A stretch of 49,496 nt of DNA. Origin: Methanothermobacter sp049720995. Its GTDB lineage: Archaea > Methanobacteriota > Methanobacteria > Methanobacteriales > Methanothermobacteraceae. Below the pieces are notes generated by a model. It was not told where the DNA came from, ran no database searches, and worked only from the letters and a program-made list of their open reading frames with translations. Location: assembly GCF_049720995.1 (NCBI RefSeq), contig NZ_JBNASF010000012.1, positions 1-49,496 of the forward strand, given 5' to 3'. Below, piece by piece: positions 16,853 to 25,290 of the stretch (the stretch's first letter is position 1; each line of letters opens with the position of its first letter). A program made the translations under genes and the position numbers.

Positions 16853-16914
16853 GTAAACCCTCCTTTGAGGAATGAACTGGTTATCAAATTGAAAAAATAT
16901 GATGATAACAGTTT

Positions 16915-17331
16915 TCAGATATTATCAAGGGGGTACGGGCATACCTCCAGCTTCAGCCTTTCGATGTATGAAGGAAGGCTCTGTATGTCCTTGATGTATC
17001 TTCTGGTCATCCCCATGAGTCTTCGCCGTATTCTGAGGTCTGGATTCGCTCCAAGGCTCTGTATATCAGTGTACAATCTTTTTGCAAGTTCACTGCCCTT
17101 ACGGTCAAAATCTGTAAGTATGATAACCCTCGAGGCACTGGCTGCCCTGAGGGCGATTTCAGAAAGTCCCATCATGGATCCTGAAACCTTTATGAAGGGT
17201 CCCTCGACACCCAGTTCCCGGAGGGCCTCCTCGTCCTTCCGGCCCTCGATGAGAATGGGTACTCCAAGTTCTCCCTGGTATTTAAGTTCATTTATTTCAT
17301 GTGTTATCTGCTGAAGCTTTATAAGAGACAT
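16915..17331 (-). CDS. Small toprim domain protein
   Basis: 138 residues, mostly a single toprim domain: 'VPILIEGRKDEEALRELG' (catalytic Glu) and 'RVIILTDFDRKGSELAKRL' (DxD). This is the RNase M5/primase-type toprim group found alone in archaea; a nuclease or nucleotidyl transfer role on RNA or DNA is possible but unproven. Located 62 bp upstream of dnaG on the same strand, after its own promoter region (17360-17395). Confidence 0.88.
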   Translation of the reverse strand: MSLIKLQQITHEINELKYQGELGVPILIEGRKDEEALRELGVEGPFIKVSGSMMGLSEIALRAASASRVIILTDFDRKGSELAKRLYTDIQSLGANPDLRIRRRLMGMTRRYIKDIQSLPSYIERLKLEVCPYPLDNI

Positions 17332-17384
17332 ATTGAGCCCTTTCAGTAGCTTGATAATATCTATATTTTATATGGAGATACTGA

Positions 17385-17392
17385 TATATAAA
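17385..17392 (-). promoter_or_regulatory. Box A for the toprim-dnaG operon
   Basis: Minus-strand TTTATATA, a perfect archaeal box A, about 55 bp upstream of the ATG at 17331, giving a leader near 30 nt. A second AT-rich box lies at 17362-17373. The opposite-strand promoter at 17429-17436 is back to back with it. Confidence 0.65.
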
Positions 17393-17428
17393 ATAATCAC
17401 AGATGTCCCTTGCTGGAATGGGACTATA

Positions 17429-17436
17429 TTTAAATA
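17429..17436 (+). promoter_or_regulatory. Box A for the DUF211 operon
   Basis: TTTAAATA, about 50 bp upstream of the ATG at 17485. GGAGG at 17476-17480 gives the ribosome site. Divergent from the box at 17385-17392, so one 150-bp gap drives both directions. Confidence 0.65.
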
Positions 17437-17484
17437 TCCTTTCTATCATAATAGCATATCATTTTAAAGAATCATGGAGGAAAG

Positions 17485-17778
17485 ATGGTGGCTAAGGGCC
17501 TTATAAGAATTGTTCTGGATATACTCAAACCCCACGAACCCATAATACCTGAATATGCCAAGTACCTGAGTGAACTCAGGGGCGTTGAGGGTGTTAACAT
17601 AACCCTCATGGAGATCGATAAGGAGACAGAGAACATCAAGGTCACGATTCAGGGAAACGACCTTGATTTTGATGAGATAACAAGGGCCATTGAGAGTTAT
17701 GGGGGTTCCATTCACAGCGTTGACGAAGTTGTAGCTGGAAAAACCATGGTGGAAGAGGTTACAACTCCCCAGGATTGA
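17485..17778 (+). CDS. DUF211 protein
   Basis: 97 residues, ferredoxin-like alpha/beta fold expected. Family pattern: 'GLIRIVLDILKPHEPIIPEYAKYL', 'LRGVEGVNITLMEIDKETENIKVTI', 'AIESYGGSIHSVDEVVAG'. An M. thermautotrophicus homologue (MTH889, recalled) has a known structure, and the family is thought to form metal-stabilised oligomers; the role in the cell is unknown. Strong GGAGG site. It heads a plus-strand operon with the RraA-like and flippase-like genes. Confidence 0.88.
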   Translation: MVAKGLIRIVLDILKPHEPIIPEYAKYLSELRGVEGVNITLMEIDKETENIKVTIQGNDLDFDEITRAIESYGGSIHSVDEVVAGKTMVEEVTTPQD

Positions 17779-17782
17779 TTAT

Positions 17783-18442
17783 ATGGCTATAAAAGGCATA
17801 AAGCCCATTGAACGCCTGAGAAGTTTCCGCAGCCCGCGGGATCCCCTGAGGCTTCTTTCTGACATATCGGCCCCCCAGGTTTCAGATGCACTTAAGGCTG
17901 TGGCTGGTATGGATGGGGTTATACCATCCATAAAGCCCGTTAACAATCTGAGGCTCTGCGGATGGGCTGTGACTGCAAGCACATCCAGCCGTGACTGGGG
18001 GACCTCGGTGATGGCCATAGACGCCGCAGGTAAAGGTGATGTTGTTTTCATAGGGACTGATGGAGATGATATGGCTGTCTGGGGAGAGCTCACATCAAAA
18101 ACAGCCATGGCTAAGGGTATAGCAGGTGCTGTGATCTACGGATCCTGCAGGGATAGGGATGCACTTCTTCAACTTGAATTTCCGGTATTCTCCAGGGATT
18201 ATGTCCCCTGTGCAGGGGAACCGCTGGCAGAGGGCAAGCTCAACCTGAACCTTGAGTGCGATGGTGTCAGAGTTGAGAGTGGAGACCTCATATTTGGAGA
18301 TGAATCTGGAGTGGTTGTGGTTCCCGCTGAACTTGTGCCTGACGTTGTTCGTATGGCAATGGAGATCAGAAAGAAGGAATCATCCATCAAGGAGAAACTT
18401 GCAGAGGGTTTCACCCTTTCTGAGATTCTTGGATTGAAGTAG
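17783..18442 (+). CDS. RraA-like family protein
   Basis: 219 residues. The RraA / HMG aldolase fold is seen in 'DISAPQVSDALKAVAG', 'LCGWAVTAST', 'GDVVFIGTDGDDMAVWGELTSKTAMAKGIAGAVI'-type core (written in part) and 'IYGSCRDRDAL', 'GDLIFGDESGVVVVPAELV'. In bacteria RraA binds RNase E; related archaeal proteins may be aldolases or decarboxylases of 2-keto acids. Glu and Asp residues for metal binding in the enzymatic members are present (GSCRDRDAL). Function here is open. Starts 4 bp after the DUF211 stop. Confidence 0.85.
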   Translation: MAIKGIKPIERLRSFRSPRDPLRLLSDISAPQVSDALKAVAGMDGVIPSIKPVNNLRLCGWAVTASTSSRDWGTSVMAIDAAGKGDVVFIGTDGDDMAVWGELTSKTAMAKGIAGAVIYGSCRDRDALLQLEFPVFSRDYVPCAGEPLAEGKLNLNLECDGVRVESGDLIFGDESGVVVVPAELVPDVVRMAMEIRKKESSIKEKLAEGFTLSEILGLK

Positions 18443-18451
18443 TGTGTTTCC

Positions 18452-19507
18452 ATGGGAGAGAAGGAAGTTTTTGCTTACATCGGGGAGAATAAGCGCACCA
18501 TAATTCTCTCCTTCATTGCTGTTGCTATTCTCATATTACTCATAGGATTATTTGCAGGCTTTGAGGATATTCTGAGGGCCCTTGAGAGGACCAGCCCCTA
18601 TTTTCTTGCACTGAACTTTCTCTTGGAGTCACTTATACTGGTGCTGTGGACGGTGAGATGGCGGCTTATACTTAATCTGGTTGATGATGCTCCCTCATTT
18701 TCCAGGCTCCTGATGCTTCTTTTTGCAAGCATCTTCGGTAACAACATAACACCGGGGGCCGCCGGTGGCGAGCCACTGAGGGCATACCTCCTGCGGGAGG
18801 TTGAGGGGACACCATTTGAGATAGGTTTTGCATCGTCAACGGCAGACAGGGTTTTTGAGTTCATACCCTTTGCGGCTATATCCATTCTCTCCGCGATCCT
18901 TATAATGACCTGGAGCATATCCATCTGGACAAGGGTTATTGTGAGTGTTCTGATCTTTTTCACAATCGCATTTTTTTCAGCTGCAATCTATGCTGGAATG
19001 AACCGTGATATTGCCCAGAGGCTTGCGCTCTCGATTGTGAGAAGAGTTGTGGAGTGGTTTTCAAGGTTCAGGAAGGGGGATGTCAGTTTCTCCAGAATAC
19101 ATGAGAGGGTCATATTCTATATAAACAGGTTCAGTGAGGGCTTTTCAACAGCGATAACTGATAAGAGGGTCTTTATGGCGGGCATTTTTGTTTCACTTGG
19201 AATGTGGGCCCTCGATGTTTGCCGCATCTATATTTGCTTCCTGGCAGTTGGGGTTTCACCACCTGCAGTGCCCCTTATAATCATATACACCGTGGGGATC
19301 CTGATATCACTTTTACCACTTCTACCGGGATCCCTTGGACTGAGGGAGGGTATACTTGTGGGTCTATTTGCTGTTGCAGGGATAGGGGCTGATTATGTCA
19401 TGGCTGCCAGCGTGATTGATAGAATCGCAAGTTACTTTGCACCCACAATTATAGGTTTTCTTTCGGCACTGTACTACGGGAGATACATAATGGCTGCCGG
19501 GGATTGA
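18452..19507 (+). CDS. Flippase-like membrane protein (UPF0104 / LPG synthase TM family)
   Basis: 351 residues with about eight helices. Family signatures are 'FGNNITPGAAGGEPLRAYLL', 'STADRVFEF' and, near the end, 'LLPLLPGSLGLREGILVGLF'. The family includes AglD-like glycosylation proteins in archaea and the membrane half of lysylphosphatidylglycerol synthase in bacteria. A role in moving or modifying lipid-linked substrates is likely; no substrate can be read from the sequence. Starts 9 bp after the RraA-like gene. Confidence 0.88.
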   Translation: MGEKEVFAYIGENKRTIILSFIAVAILILLIGLFAGFEDILRALERTSPYFLALNFLLESLILVLWTVRWRLILNLVDDAPSFSRLLMLLFASIFGNNITPGAAGGEPLRAYLLREVEGTPFEIGFASSTADRVFEFIPFAAISILSAILIMTWSISIWTRVIVSVLIFFTIAFFSAAIYAGMNRDIAQRLALSIVRRVVEWFSRFRKGDVSFSRIHERVIFYINRFSEGFSTAITDKRVFMAGIFVSLGMWALDVCRIYICFLAVGVSPPAVPLIIIYTVGILISLLPLLPGSLGLREGILVGLFAVAGIGADYVMAASVIDRIASYFAPTIIGFLSALYYGRYIMAAGD

Positions 19508-19569
19508 CTCAGAAAACCATGCACATCCCTGTACATCAAACACTGTTTTAATATAAAATTATCGAAACA

Positions 19570-19577
19570 TTTATATA
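19570..19577 (+). promoter_or_regulatory. Box A for the gar1-tfb operon
   Basis: Perfect TTTATATA preceded by CGAAACA, a good BRE-like element. Expected start of transcription is near 19600, then GGTGA at 19612-19616 and the gar1 ATG at 19620. Confidence 0.75.
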
Positions 19578-19619
19578 CTAGTAAGTGAAGAATACACTAT
19601 ATAAAATTTTCGGTGAATT

Positions 19620-19898
19620 ATGAAGAGTTTAGGGAATATTTCACATGTCTCCAGCAAGGGAAGAATCATAGTACGTTCCACAAGGACACCGCAGCTTGGA
19701 GCACCCGTTTTTACTTCTGAAGGGAAAATGGTAGGAAAAGTGCACGACATCTTCGGTCCAACACGAAATCCATACATATCAGTAAAACCAGTTCGTGCAA
19801 TAAAACCTGAAAAATTTGAGAACCGAGCTGGAGAGACTTTATACGTGGGTATAAAGAATGTGAAAAAATGGGGGCGAAGGAAACGAAGGAGAAAATGA
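19620..19898 (+). CDS. gar1: H/ACA ribonucleoprotein subunit Gar1
   Basis: 92 residues: a small beta-barrel, 'LGAPVFTSEGKMVGKVHDIFGPTRNPYISVK', written here in pieces: 'GAPVFTSEGKMVGKV' and 'FGPTRNPYISVKPV'. The C-terminus is very basic (KKWGRRKRRRK). Gar1 binds Cbf5 in the H/ACA guide RNA complex and speeds pseudouridylation of rRNA. It overlaps the tfb start (ATGA), a pairing seen in several archaea. Confidence 0.92.
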   Translation: MKSLGNISHVSSKGRIIVRSTRTPQLGAPVFTSEGKMVGKVHDIFGPTRNPYISVKPVRAIKPEKFENRAGETLYVGIKNVKKWGRRKRRRK

Positions 19899-20827
19899 GG
19901 TCTGATGTTTCTGAAATAGAGAAGGAAACAAAATGTCCTGAGTGCGGCTCCGAGGATCTCAGGGGCGACTACGAAAGGGCTGAAATAGTGTGTGGAAAGT
20001 GCGGTCTTGTCATAGACGATAACCTGGTTGACATGGGTCCAGAATGGAGGGCCTTCGACCATGAACAGCGTGACAAGAGGACGAGGGTGGGGGCACCCAT
20101 AACCTACACCATACACGACAAGGGTCTATCAACCATGATAGACTGGAGAAATAAGGACATATACGGAAGGGACATCCCTGCAAGGAACAGGGCCCAGTGG
20201 TACCGCCTCAGGAAATGGCAGAGGAAGATAAGGATCTCAGGGGCCACAGAGAGAAACCTGGCATTTGCACTGAGCGAACTCGACCGGGACTCCTCAAGGC
20301 TGGGATTACCGAGAAGCGTCAGGGAAGCAGCATCAATGGTCTACAGGAGAGCCGTTGAGAACAAACTCATCAGGGGAAGAAGCATTGAAGGGGTGGTTGC
20401 AGCGTCACTATACGCAGCATGCAGAAGCTGCAACGTCCCAAGGACACTTGATGAGATTGCAGAGGTCTCAAGGGTCAGCAAGAAGGAGGTTGGAAGAACC
20501 TACAGGTTCTTAACAAGGGAACTAAACATAAAGCTGCCGCCAACATCCCCTGTTGACTACGTGCCAAGGTTCGCAAGTGAACTGGGACTCTCAGGTGAGG
20601 TCCAGTCCAAGGCCATTGAGATCATAGAGATGGCAATGGAGAATGGACTCACATCGGGTAGGGGTCCCACAGGTGTTGCAGCAGCAGCCCTGTACATCGC
20701 ATCGGTCCTCCTCGGGGAGCGCAAGACCCAGAGGGACGTTGCAGAGGTTGCAGGTGTAACCGAGGTGACAATAAGGAACAGGTACAAGGAGCTCACAGAA
20801 CAGCTCGATCTTGGTGTAACGCTCTAG
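19895..20827 (+). CDS. tfb: Transcription initiation factor TFB
   Basis: 310 residues from ATG 19895, which overlaps the gar1 TGA; an earlier in-frame ATG at 19868 would add nine residues but lacks an AAGGAG site and exceeds the usual length. N-terminal zinc ribbon 'CPECGSEDL...CGKCG', B-finger 'DMGPEWRAFDHEQRDKRTR', then two cyclin-like repeats ('GRSIEGVVAASLYAACR' and 'GRGPTGVAAAALYIASVLLGE') and the helix-turn-helix 'TQRDVAEVAGVTEVTIRNRY' that reads the BRE. It recruits RNA polymerase to TBP-bound promoters. Confidence 0.96.
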   Translation: MRSDVSEIEKETKCPECGSEDLRGDYERAEIVCGKCGLVIDDNLVDMGPEWRAFDHEQRDKRTRVGAPITYTIHDKGLSTMIDWRNKDIYGRDIPARNRAQWYRLRKWQRKIRISGATERNLAFALSELDRDSSRLGLPRSVREAASMVYRRAVENKLIRGRSIEGVVAASLYAACRSCNVPRTLDEIAEVSRVSKKEVGRTYRFLTRELNIKLPPTSPVDYVPRFASELGLSGEVQSKAIEIIEMAMENGLTSGRGPTGVAAAALYIASVLLGERKTQRDVAEVAGVTEVTIRNRYKELTEQLDLGVTL

Positions 20828-20837
20828 TTACACCAGG

Positions 20838-20860
20838 AACAATTTTTAATGAGTTTTTTA
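20838..20860 (+). terminator. T-rich terminator after tfb
   Basis: Two T tracts (20843-20847 and 20854-20859) begin 11-32 bp after the tfb stop. Archaeal polymerase stops at such oligo-T runs without need for a hairpin. Confidence 0.55.
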
Positions 20861-20939
20861 TCAGGATATTTCTTTGACTGTTAAATGGGGTCAATTCAGA
20901 ATAGATTGTACTGTTCTTTATATTCTGCATAGATGATGG

Positions 20940-21017
20940 GTTTTAGGGGGGAAACCATATGCTCTTTTTCAGTTTACAGTCCTCAAAAATCTGAAAAATA
21001 AGGAAAACCCCTAAAAC
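20940..21017. repeat. Nested inverted repeat between tfb and the glycosyltransferase gene
   Basis: Outer arms are GTTTTAGGGG (20940-20949) and CCCCTAAAAC (21008-21017), a perfect 10-bp pair. Inner arms are TTTTTCAG (20965-20972) and CTGAAAAA (20991-20998), a perfect 8-bp pair, leaving an 18-bp loop. The arms lie in a convergent gap, so a two-way terminator or a small structured RNA are possible. Confidence 0.7.
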
Positions 21018-21037
21018 TCCGGGAACGGCTCTGCATG

Positions 21038-22795
21038 TTAGCATCCCCGTGAACATTCATCTATTGCCCTCTTAAGGGCATCTATTATCTCATTGTTACC
21101 CCCATCATAGTCCTCAAGGTTCCGTCTGTAGACGTCAAGTCGCCCAAGGAACCCCTCAAGGCTCTCCCTTTCTGTCTCCTCATGGAATTCCCCGTAACCC
21201 AGCTTCTCAAGGTATACCGCATTGAGTATCTGTTCGAACTGTCCCTTAACAGGGACACTGTATACTGGCTTTCTGAGGTAGAGGGCCTCACTTATCAGGG
21301 TGAAGCCACCGTTGGTTATAACCGCAGCCGCAGACTCAAAGTCCCTGAAGAACAGGTCCTCATTGAATCTCCTGAAGGTAAGGTTTCCGTCCACTTCATC
21401 CCTGTCAAAGCCGTATACTATGAAGTTCCTGTCTATACTCTTCAGTATCTCAATGAGCTTTTTGTTTGACCTGCTCGTCTGATAGACCAGCACATGGTCC
21501 CCATAGTAGGGATCAAGATTCATTATCTCCTCCCTCAGGACAGGAGGATACATGGATACCTTCTTGGGGTTCTTAACCTCAGGGAAGAAGTAACTGGTTA
21601 TTAGATATCGTCTGGGTCTTACAATGAATGACCTCACAACAGCCGCGGCTTTGATTTTGTCCCTCCTGAATTTTTCAGGATACTCTATCCTGCACTGGGT
21701 TATGACGTGCATGTTGTCTATGCTTATTAGGGGTATCCTGAGCATATTGCTTATCACACTTGCATAGAACTCAAAGTCAGACACAACCACATCCGGCCTG
21801 AAATCTTTCGCTATCCTGTAGAGGAGCTTAAGATTTTCCTTGAGGTCCCTTGGGAATGTTTTCATGGCCTTTACGAATGTTTTCATGTCATTTACACTGT
21901 TATCCTCATAGACAGTGTTGAAGCCGTATATCTCATGGACATTATCGAATTTGCTGCTGAGGTACCTGTAGGCACGGTCACTTGCAAATATAAGGACCTC
22001 ATGGTCCTCTGTGAGCTTGTCCAGGATAACCCCGCTCCTTATGGCGTGTCCCATCCCCTCACCGCAGACAGAGTAAAGCACCCTCTTCTTCCGGGAGTGC
22101 CCGAATTCATATTTGAGGTCACTGGCACTCACCTTCTTTCCCATGAAGTCATATAATGTGCTCTTTGTGTACTTGAATGCCAGGTTTCTGAGGCCCTCCT
22201 TTTCAAGCCTCCTTATGGATACCAGAACCCTTGGTTTCCTCAGAACCCTGAATCTTCTTATCTTACCTATGCGCTCAATGTAGTCTGTATCCTCTCCGAA
22301 GTCAAGGGACTCATCGAAACCCCCGACCCTTTCATGGAGTTCCTTACGGGTCAGTATTCCGTAGCAGCCTGCCCCATGGGGTTTAATGGATTCAACAAGT
22401 ATCATGAATCTGTTTGCGAATTCATGGAGTATCTTGTCACGCCTTCTGGTTGAGAGGGGTATCATCTGGGTTATGGCGATTCCCAGGTTTTCTGATTCGA
22501 ATTCCTCCACAGCATCCCTGAGGTACCCGTCGGTGAGAACAAGGTCAGCATCCAGAAAGAGGAGGAGTTCTCCCCTGGCGACCTCAGCACCCCTGTTTCT
22601 TCCGGCTGCGGGCATTCCACCCTCAACCACCCTGTAGCCGTACTCCTCCGCAATTTTCCTTGTATTATCCTCAGAGTCTGCATCTGCCACTATAACCTCA
22701 TAGTCTGTGAAGTCCTGTTTCCTTATGCTTTCAAGCAGCGCAGGCAGATATTCCTCCTCATTGTAGGTCGGTATGATTATGCTGAGTTTCATCAT
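21038..22795 (-). CDS. Fused glycosyltransferase: GT2 domain plus GT-B (MJ1255-type) domain
   Basis: 585 residues. Residues 1-240 are a GT2 domain: 'LSIIIPTYNEEEYLPALLESI', 'VIVADADSEDNT', 'GRNRGAEVARGELLLFLDADL' and 'GGFDESLDFGEDTDYI'. Residues about 245-585 are a GT-B fold of the MJ1255 / GT28-like group: 'RVLYSVCGEGMGHAIRSGVI', 'DVVVSDFEFYASVIS', 'AAVITNGGFTLISEALYL', 'VPVKGQFEQILNAVYL'. The two enzymes probably add sugars in sequence to a cell-wall or lipid precursor (inference). ATG 22795 or 22792, both after GGAGGATAA. It follows the membrane protein gene by 10 bp. Confidence 0.88.
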   Translation of the reverse strand: MMKLSIIIPTYNEEEYLPALLESIRKQDFTDYEVIVADADSEDNTRKIAEEYGYRVVEGGMPAAGRNRGAEVARGELLLFLDADLVLTDGYLRDAVEEFESENLGIAITQMIPLSTRRRDKILHEFANRFMILVESIKPHGAGCYGILTRKELHERVGGFDESLDFGEDTDYIERIGKIRRFRVLRKPRVLVSIRRLEKEGLRNLAFKYTKSTLYDFMGKKVSASDLKYEFGHSRKKRVLYSVCGEGMGHAIRSGVILDKLTEDHEVLIFASDRAYRYLSSKFDNVHEIYGFNTVYEDNSVNDMKTFVKAMKTFPRDLKENLKLLYRIAKDFRPDVVVSDFEFYASVISNMLRIPLISIDNMHVITQCRIEYPEKFRRDKIKAAAVVRSFIVRPRRYLITSYFFPEVKNPKKVSMYPPVLREEIMNLDPYYGDHVLVYQTSRSNKKLIEILKSIDRNFIVYGFDRDEVDGNLTFRRFNEDLFFRDFESAAAVITNGGFTLISEALYLRKPVYSVPVKGQFEQILNAVYLEKLGYGEFHEETERESLEGFLGRLDVYRRNLEDYDGGNNEIIDALKRAIDECSRGC

Positions 22796-22805
22796 TTATC
22801 CTCCT

Positions 22806-23789
22806 TCAGAAGAATGAAAAGAAGTTCCATGTCATGAAGAACCCGCTGCATCTGCCGTCAAGGCGGCGGGTTAACCTGTCAAGGAGCACCATCTCGTTCT
22901 GTTCCGGTGAAAGTTTCAGTATCAGCCTATCATCTTTTCTCTCCTCTGAGAGAACATGGAGCCCCTCGGTGCTGGGGGCGCCATATGGCTCAAGGATGGT
23001 GACCTCATAGTAGCCGGGCACTGATCCCAGGATTCCAAGGAGCACCCTCAGAACAACGAGTGAGGCTATTATGAGGGCCGGGATTTTAAGGTTTCCCGGA
23101 CTGAAGGGAACCCTGAGGGCGCTCATACCTATAATCCCGGACAGCCCGACAAGTGCGGGGGTTGAGAAGATCCCCCCGTCTATTATACCTATTATTGTGG
23201 ATGCTGTGGCGAATATGACTATCGCCACATGGAAATCCCTTCTGTCACCTGTTGAGAGAAGCCCGAGGATGTATATCAGTGTGATGGAGGTGATCGTGAC
23301 CGGGAGGAGGAATGGAATGTGACCTGCCAGTGATGAACCGGTGTGGATGCCCGATGAGGCAGGCACTACAAGCCCGGTTAGGGGGCTGAGGCTTGCCTTG
23401 AATACATGGGAGTGGGTCAGACTGGTTGAGGCAGCCGGATTCATTGATATGAAGGTCGTGAATGGTGATACGCCCATTTCAATGCGAAGTGCCACCTCAA
23501 CTGCAAGACCCGTGAGGTAGGTTACAAGTGCTATTAAAGCTGAAATGTAAAGGTAGGTGTTCTTATCGATGCCTTCAGGGCAGAAAATTCCACCCTCCCT
23601 GAAGAGGGGTGCAAGGAGGAACATGGTCCCCATTATGGTGAAGAATATCACATCCTTGCCCTCTGAGGAGCCCATGAGGAATACGTGTGTTAGGGGTGTT
23701 ATAATGGGGTCAAGGGTGTCTGTCGTGAAGAGTGTGATTGCCAGTGCAATGAAGATTATGCCGGCTGCCATGAACCTGTCTGATCTCAA
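22806..23789 (-). CDS. Multi-spanning membrane protein, unknown function
   Basis: 327 residues. About eight hydrophobic segments fill residues 5-255, then a soluble C-terminal tail of about 70 residues with 'EERKDDRLILKLSPEQNEMVLL'-like charged text (two pieces: 'EERKDDRLILKLS', 'PEQNEMVLLDRL'). An external-looking loop has 'THSHVFKASLSP' and 'SGIHTGSSLAGH'. No family is recognised. TTG start at 23789 with GGGTGA upstream; an ATG at 23771 is an alternative. Operon with the fused glycosyltransferase suggests a role in building surface glycans or glycolipids, by context only. Confidence 0.72.
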   Translation of the reverse strand: MRSDRFMAAGIIFIALAITLFTTDTLDPIITPLTHVFLMGSSEGKDVIFFTIMGTMFLLAPLFREGGIFCPEGIDKNTYLYISALIALVTYLTGLAVEVALRIEMGVSPFTTFISMNPAASTSLTHSHVFKASLSPLTGLVVPASSGIHTGSSLAGHIPFLLPVTITSITLIYILGLLSTGDRRDFHVAIVIFATASTIIGIIDGGIFSTPALVGLSGIIGMSALRVPFSPGNLKIPALIIASLVVLRVLLGILGSVPGYYEVTILEPYGAPSTEGLHVLSEERKDDRLILKLSPEQNEMVLLDRLTRRLDGRCSGFFMTWNFFSFF

Positions 23790-23898
23790 AGTTATTCACC
23801 CAGAAGAAATTAATTTAATTAGCAGGGTGAGATATGGATCTTGTAACTTATAAATTAATCGCGGTAATGGTTGATGATTGAACACCTCAGGTTATAAC

Positions 23899-24669
23899 AT
23901 GGATCCGGTATTCTATATCCCAGTACTACTTCTCACGGGCATCGTGGCCGGACTTGCAACAGGCCTCCTGGGTGTTGGCGGAGGCTTCATAATAGCCCCC
24001 GTACTCTTCTTTTTAATGGAGTCCTCAGGCACACCACCGGATATTGCAATAAGGACAGCCTTTGCAACCAGCCTTGCAGTTATCCTGCCAGCTGCCCTCA
24101 CAGGGGCTTACTCACATTACAGGAGGGGATGTGTTGATGCAGGCAGGGCCATCCCCATGGGGGCCCTCGGTGCCTGCGGTAGCATCCTGGGGGTTTTGAC
24201 TGCCACGTCATCACCTGCAGGGATCCTCAGGATGGTATTTGGATTGCTCCTGATCCTTGTTTCACTGCAGCTCCTCCTATCATCCAGGATTTCACCATCC
24301 CATGGGAGGAAGAATGCCGCCATTCCACTGGGGTTCCTTGCGGGTTTCCTTTCAGGTCTCCTTGGCATCGGCGGCGGGGTTGTCCTTGTACCCCTCCTCG
24401 TGCTGGTTGGAGGTTTTGATGTGCTTGAAGCCGTAGGGACCTCCTCGGTTGTGATTGCGATGACCGCAGCATCAGGCACAGTCTCATATCTCATGAGCGG
24501 ACCGGGGGGCCAGTTTTCAGTGGGATATGTTAATCTGGTTCAGTTCATGGCCATTGCATTAATGAGTGTCCCGTCCTCACGTCTTGGTGTCATGGCAGCC
24601 CACAGGGTTGATGTGAGGTACATAAGGTACTCTTCATGGCCCTGCTCCTTGTCACTGGCTTCAGGATGA
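23899..24669 (+). CDS. TSUP (TauE/SafE) family permease with a frameshifted C-terminus
   Basis: 256 residues from ATG 23899 (TTG 23878 is possible). Two halves each carry the TSUP pattern: 'GLLGVGGGFIIAPVLFFL' and 'GLLGIGGGVVLVPLLVL'. The family exports sulfite, sulfoacetate or related anions. In the current frame the protein ends '...RYIRYSSWPCSLSLASG', but the next frame reads 'LFMALLLVTGFRMIL' and stops at 24677, the normal ending of the family. So one base appears lost near 24630. The last helix is damaged; the protein may still be partly folded. Box A-like TTATAAAT near 23849. Confidence 0.85.
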   Translation: MDPVFYIPVLLLTGIVAGLATGLLGVGGGFIIAPVLFFLMESSGTPPDIAIRTAFATSLAVILPAALTGAYSHYRRGCVDAGRAIPMGALGACGSILGVLTATSSPAGILRMVFGLLLILVSLQLLLSSRISPSHGRKNAAIPLGFLAGFLSGLLGIGGGVVLVPLLVLVGGFDVLEAVGTSSVVIAMTAASGTVSYLMSGPGGQFSVGYVNLVQFMAIALMSVPSSRLGVMAAHRVDVRYIRYSSWPCSLSLASG

Positions 24670-24750
24670 TCCTTTAGATACATGGTCCGGTTCACTGTCA
24701 CGGGCTTCAGGGTGATTTTCCAGGTTGATTTACAGCTGAAATTTCATAAA

Positions 24751-24760
24751 ATATATAAAA
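24751..24760 (+). promoter_or_regulatory. Box A for the DUF308 gene
   Basis: ATATATAAAA about 33-42 bp upstream of the ATG; transcription would start near 24782, with GGTGAG as the ribosome site. Confidence 0.55.
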
Positions 24761-24792
24761 TCAGTTGAACATAATAACAGACCGGTGAGATG

Positions 24793-25272
24793 ATGCTGAA
24801 AAAATGGATGGGTCTCCTCTCGGTTATTCTAGGTATTGTATTTCTTGTATCTCCGATCTCAGGTGTAACAGCTATAAGCATACTCACGGGTCTTGTGCTA
24901 TCGGGTCTTGGTGTTTGGATGCTTGCAAATGCCATCATGGCCAGGAGGTACATGGAGGTGGGGATACTCTGGATGATATTTGCAGTTATAGCCCTTGCAG
25001 CTGGTCTCATGCTGGTCTTCAGGGTCTTCCTCATAAATCAACTTGCTGGTGCCTGGCTTTACGTTACAGGCATCCTCCTGCTTGTTGCCGGAATACTGAT
25101 ACTTTCAGCCGGCTCCCAGAGTTACCTGAAAAGAAATGCTGGCATAATAAGCGCCATCCTGGGGGTCATATACATCCTTATGGGTGCGCTGTCATTCAAC
25201 CCGGTCTTTGTGGGGGTCGCCGTTGGTATTATACTTGTTGTTTATGGGGTGGCGGTGCTGAGGTCACCCTGA
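24793..25272 (+). CDS. DUF308 / HdeD-like membrane protein
   Basis: 159 residues, six predicted helices in three hairpins, each with a 'G..L..G' type repeat such as 'LLSVILGIVFLVSPISG', 'WLYVTGILLLVAGILIL' and 'IISAILGVIYILMGAL'. E. coli HdeD of this family is linked to acid resistance; the archaeal role is unknown. Two ATGs in a row (24790, 24793); the second has better distance from GGTGA. Transcribed alone. Confidence 0.85.
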   Translation: MLKKWMGLLSVILGIVFLVSPISGVTAISILTGLVLSGLGVWMLANAIMARRYMEVGILWMIFAVIALAAGLMLVFRVFLINQLAGAWLYVTGILLLVAGILILSAGSQSYLKRNAGIISAILGVIYILMGALSFNPVFVGVAVGIILVVYGVAVLRSP

Positions 25273-25290
25273 GCCACCCTAAAAAATCAC

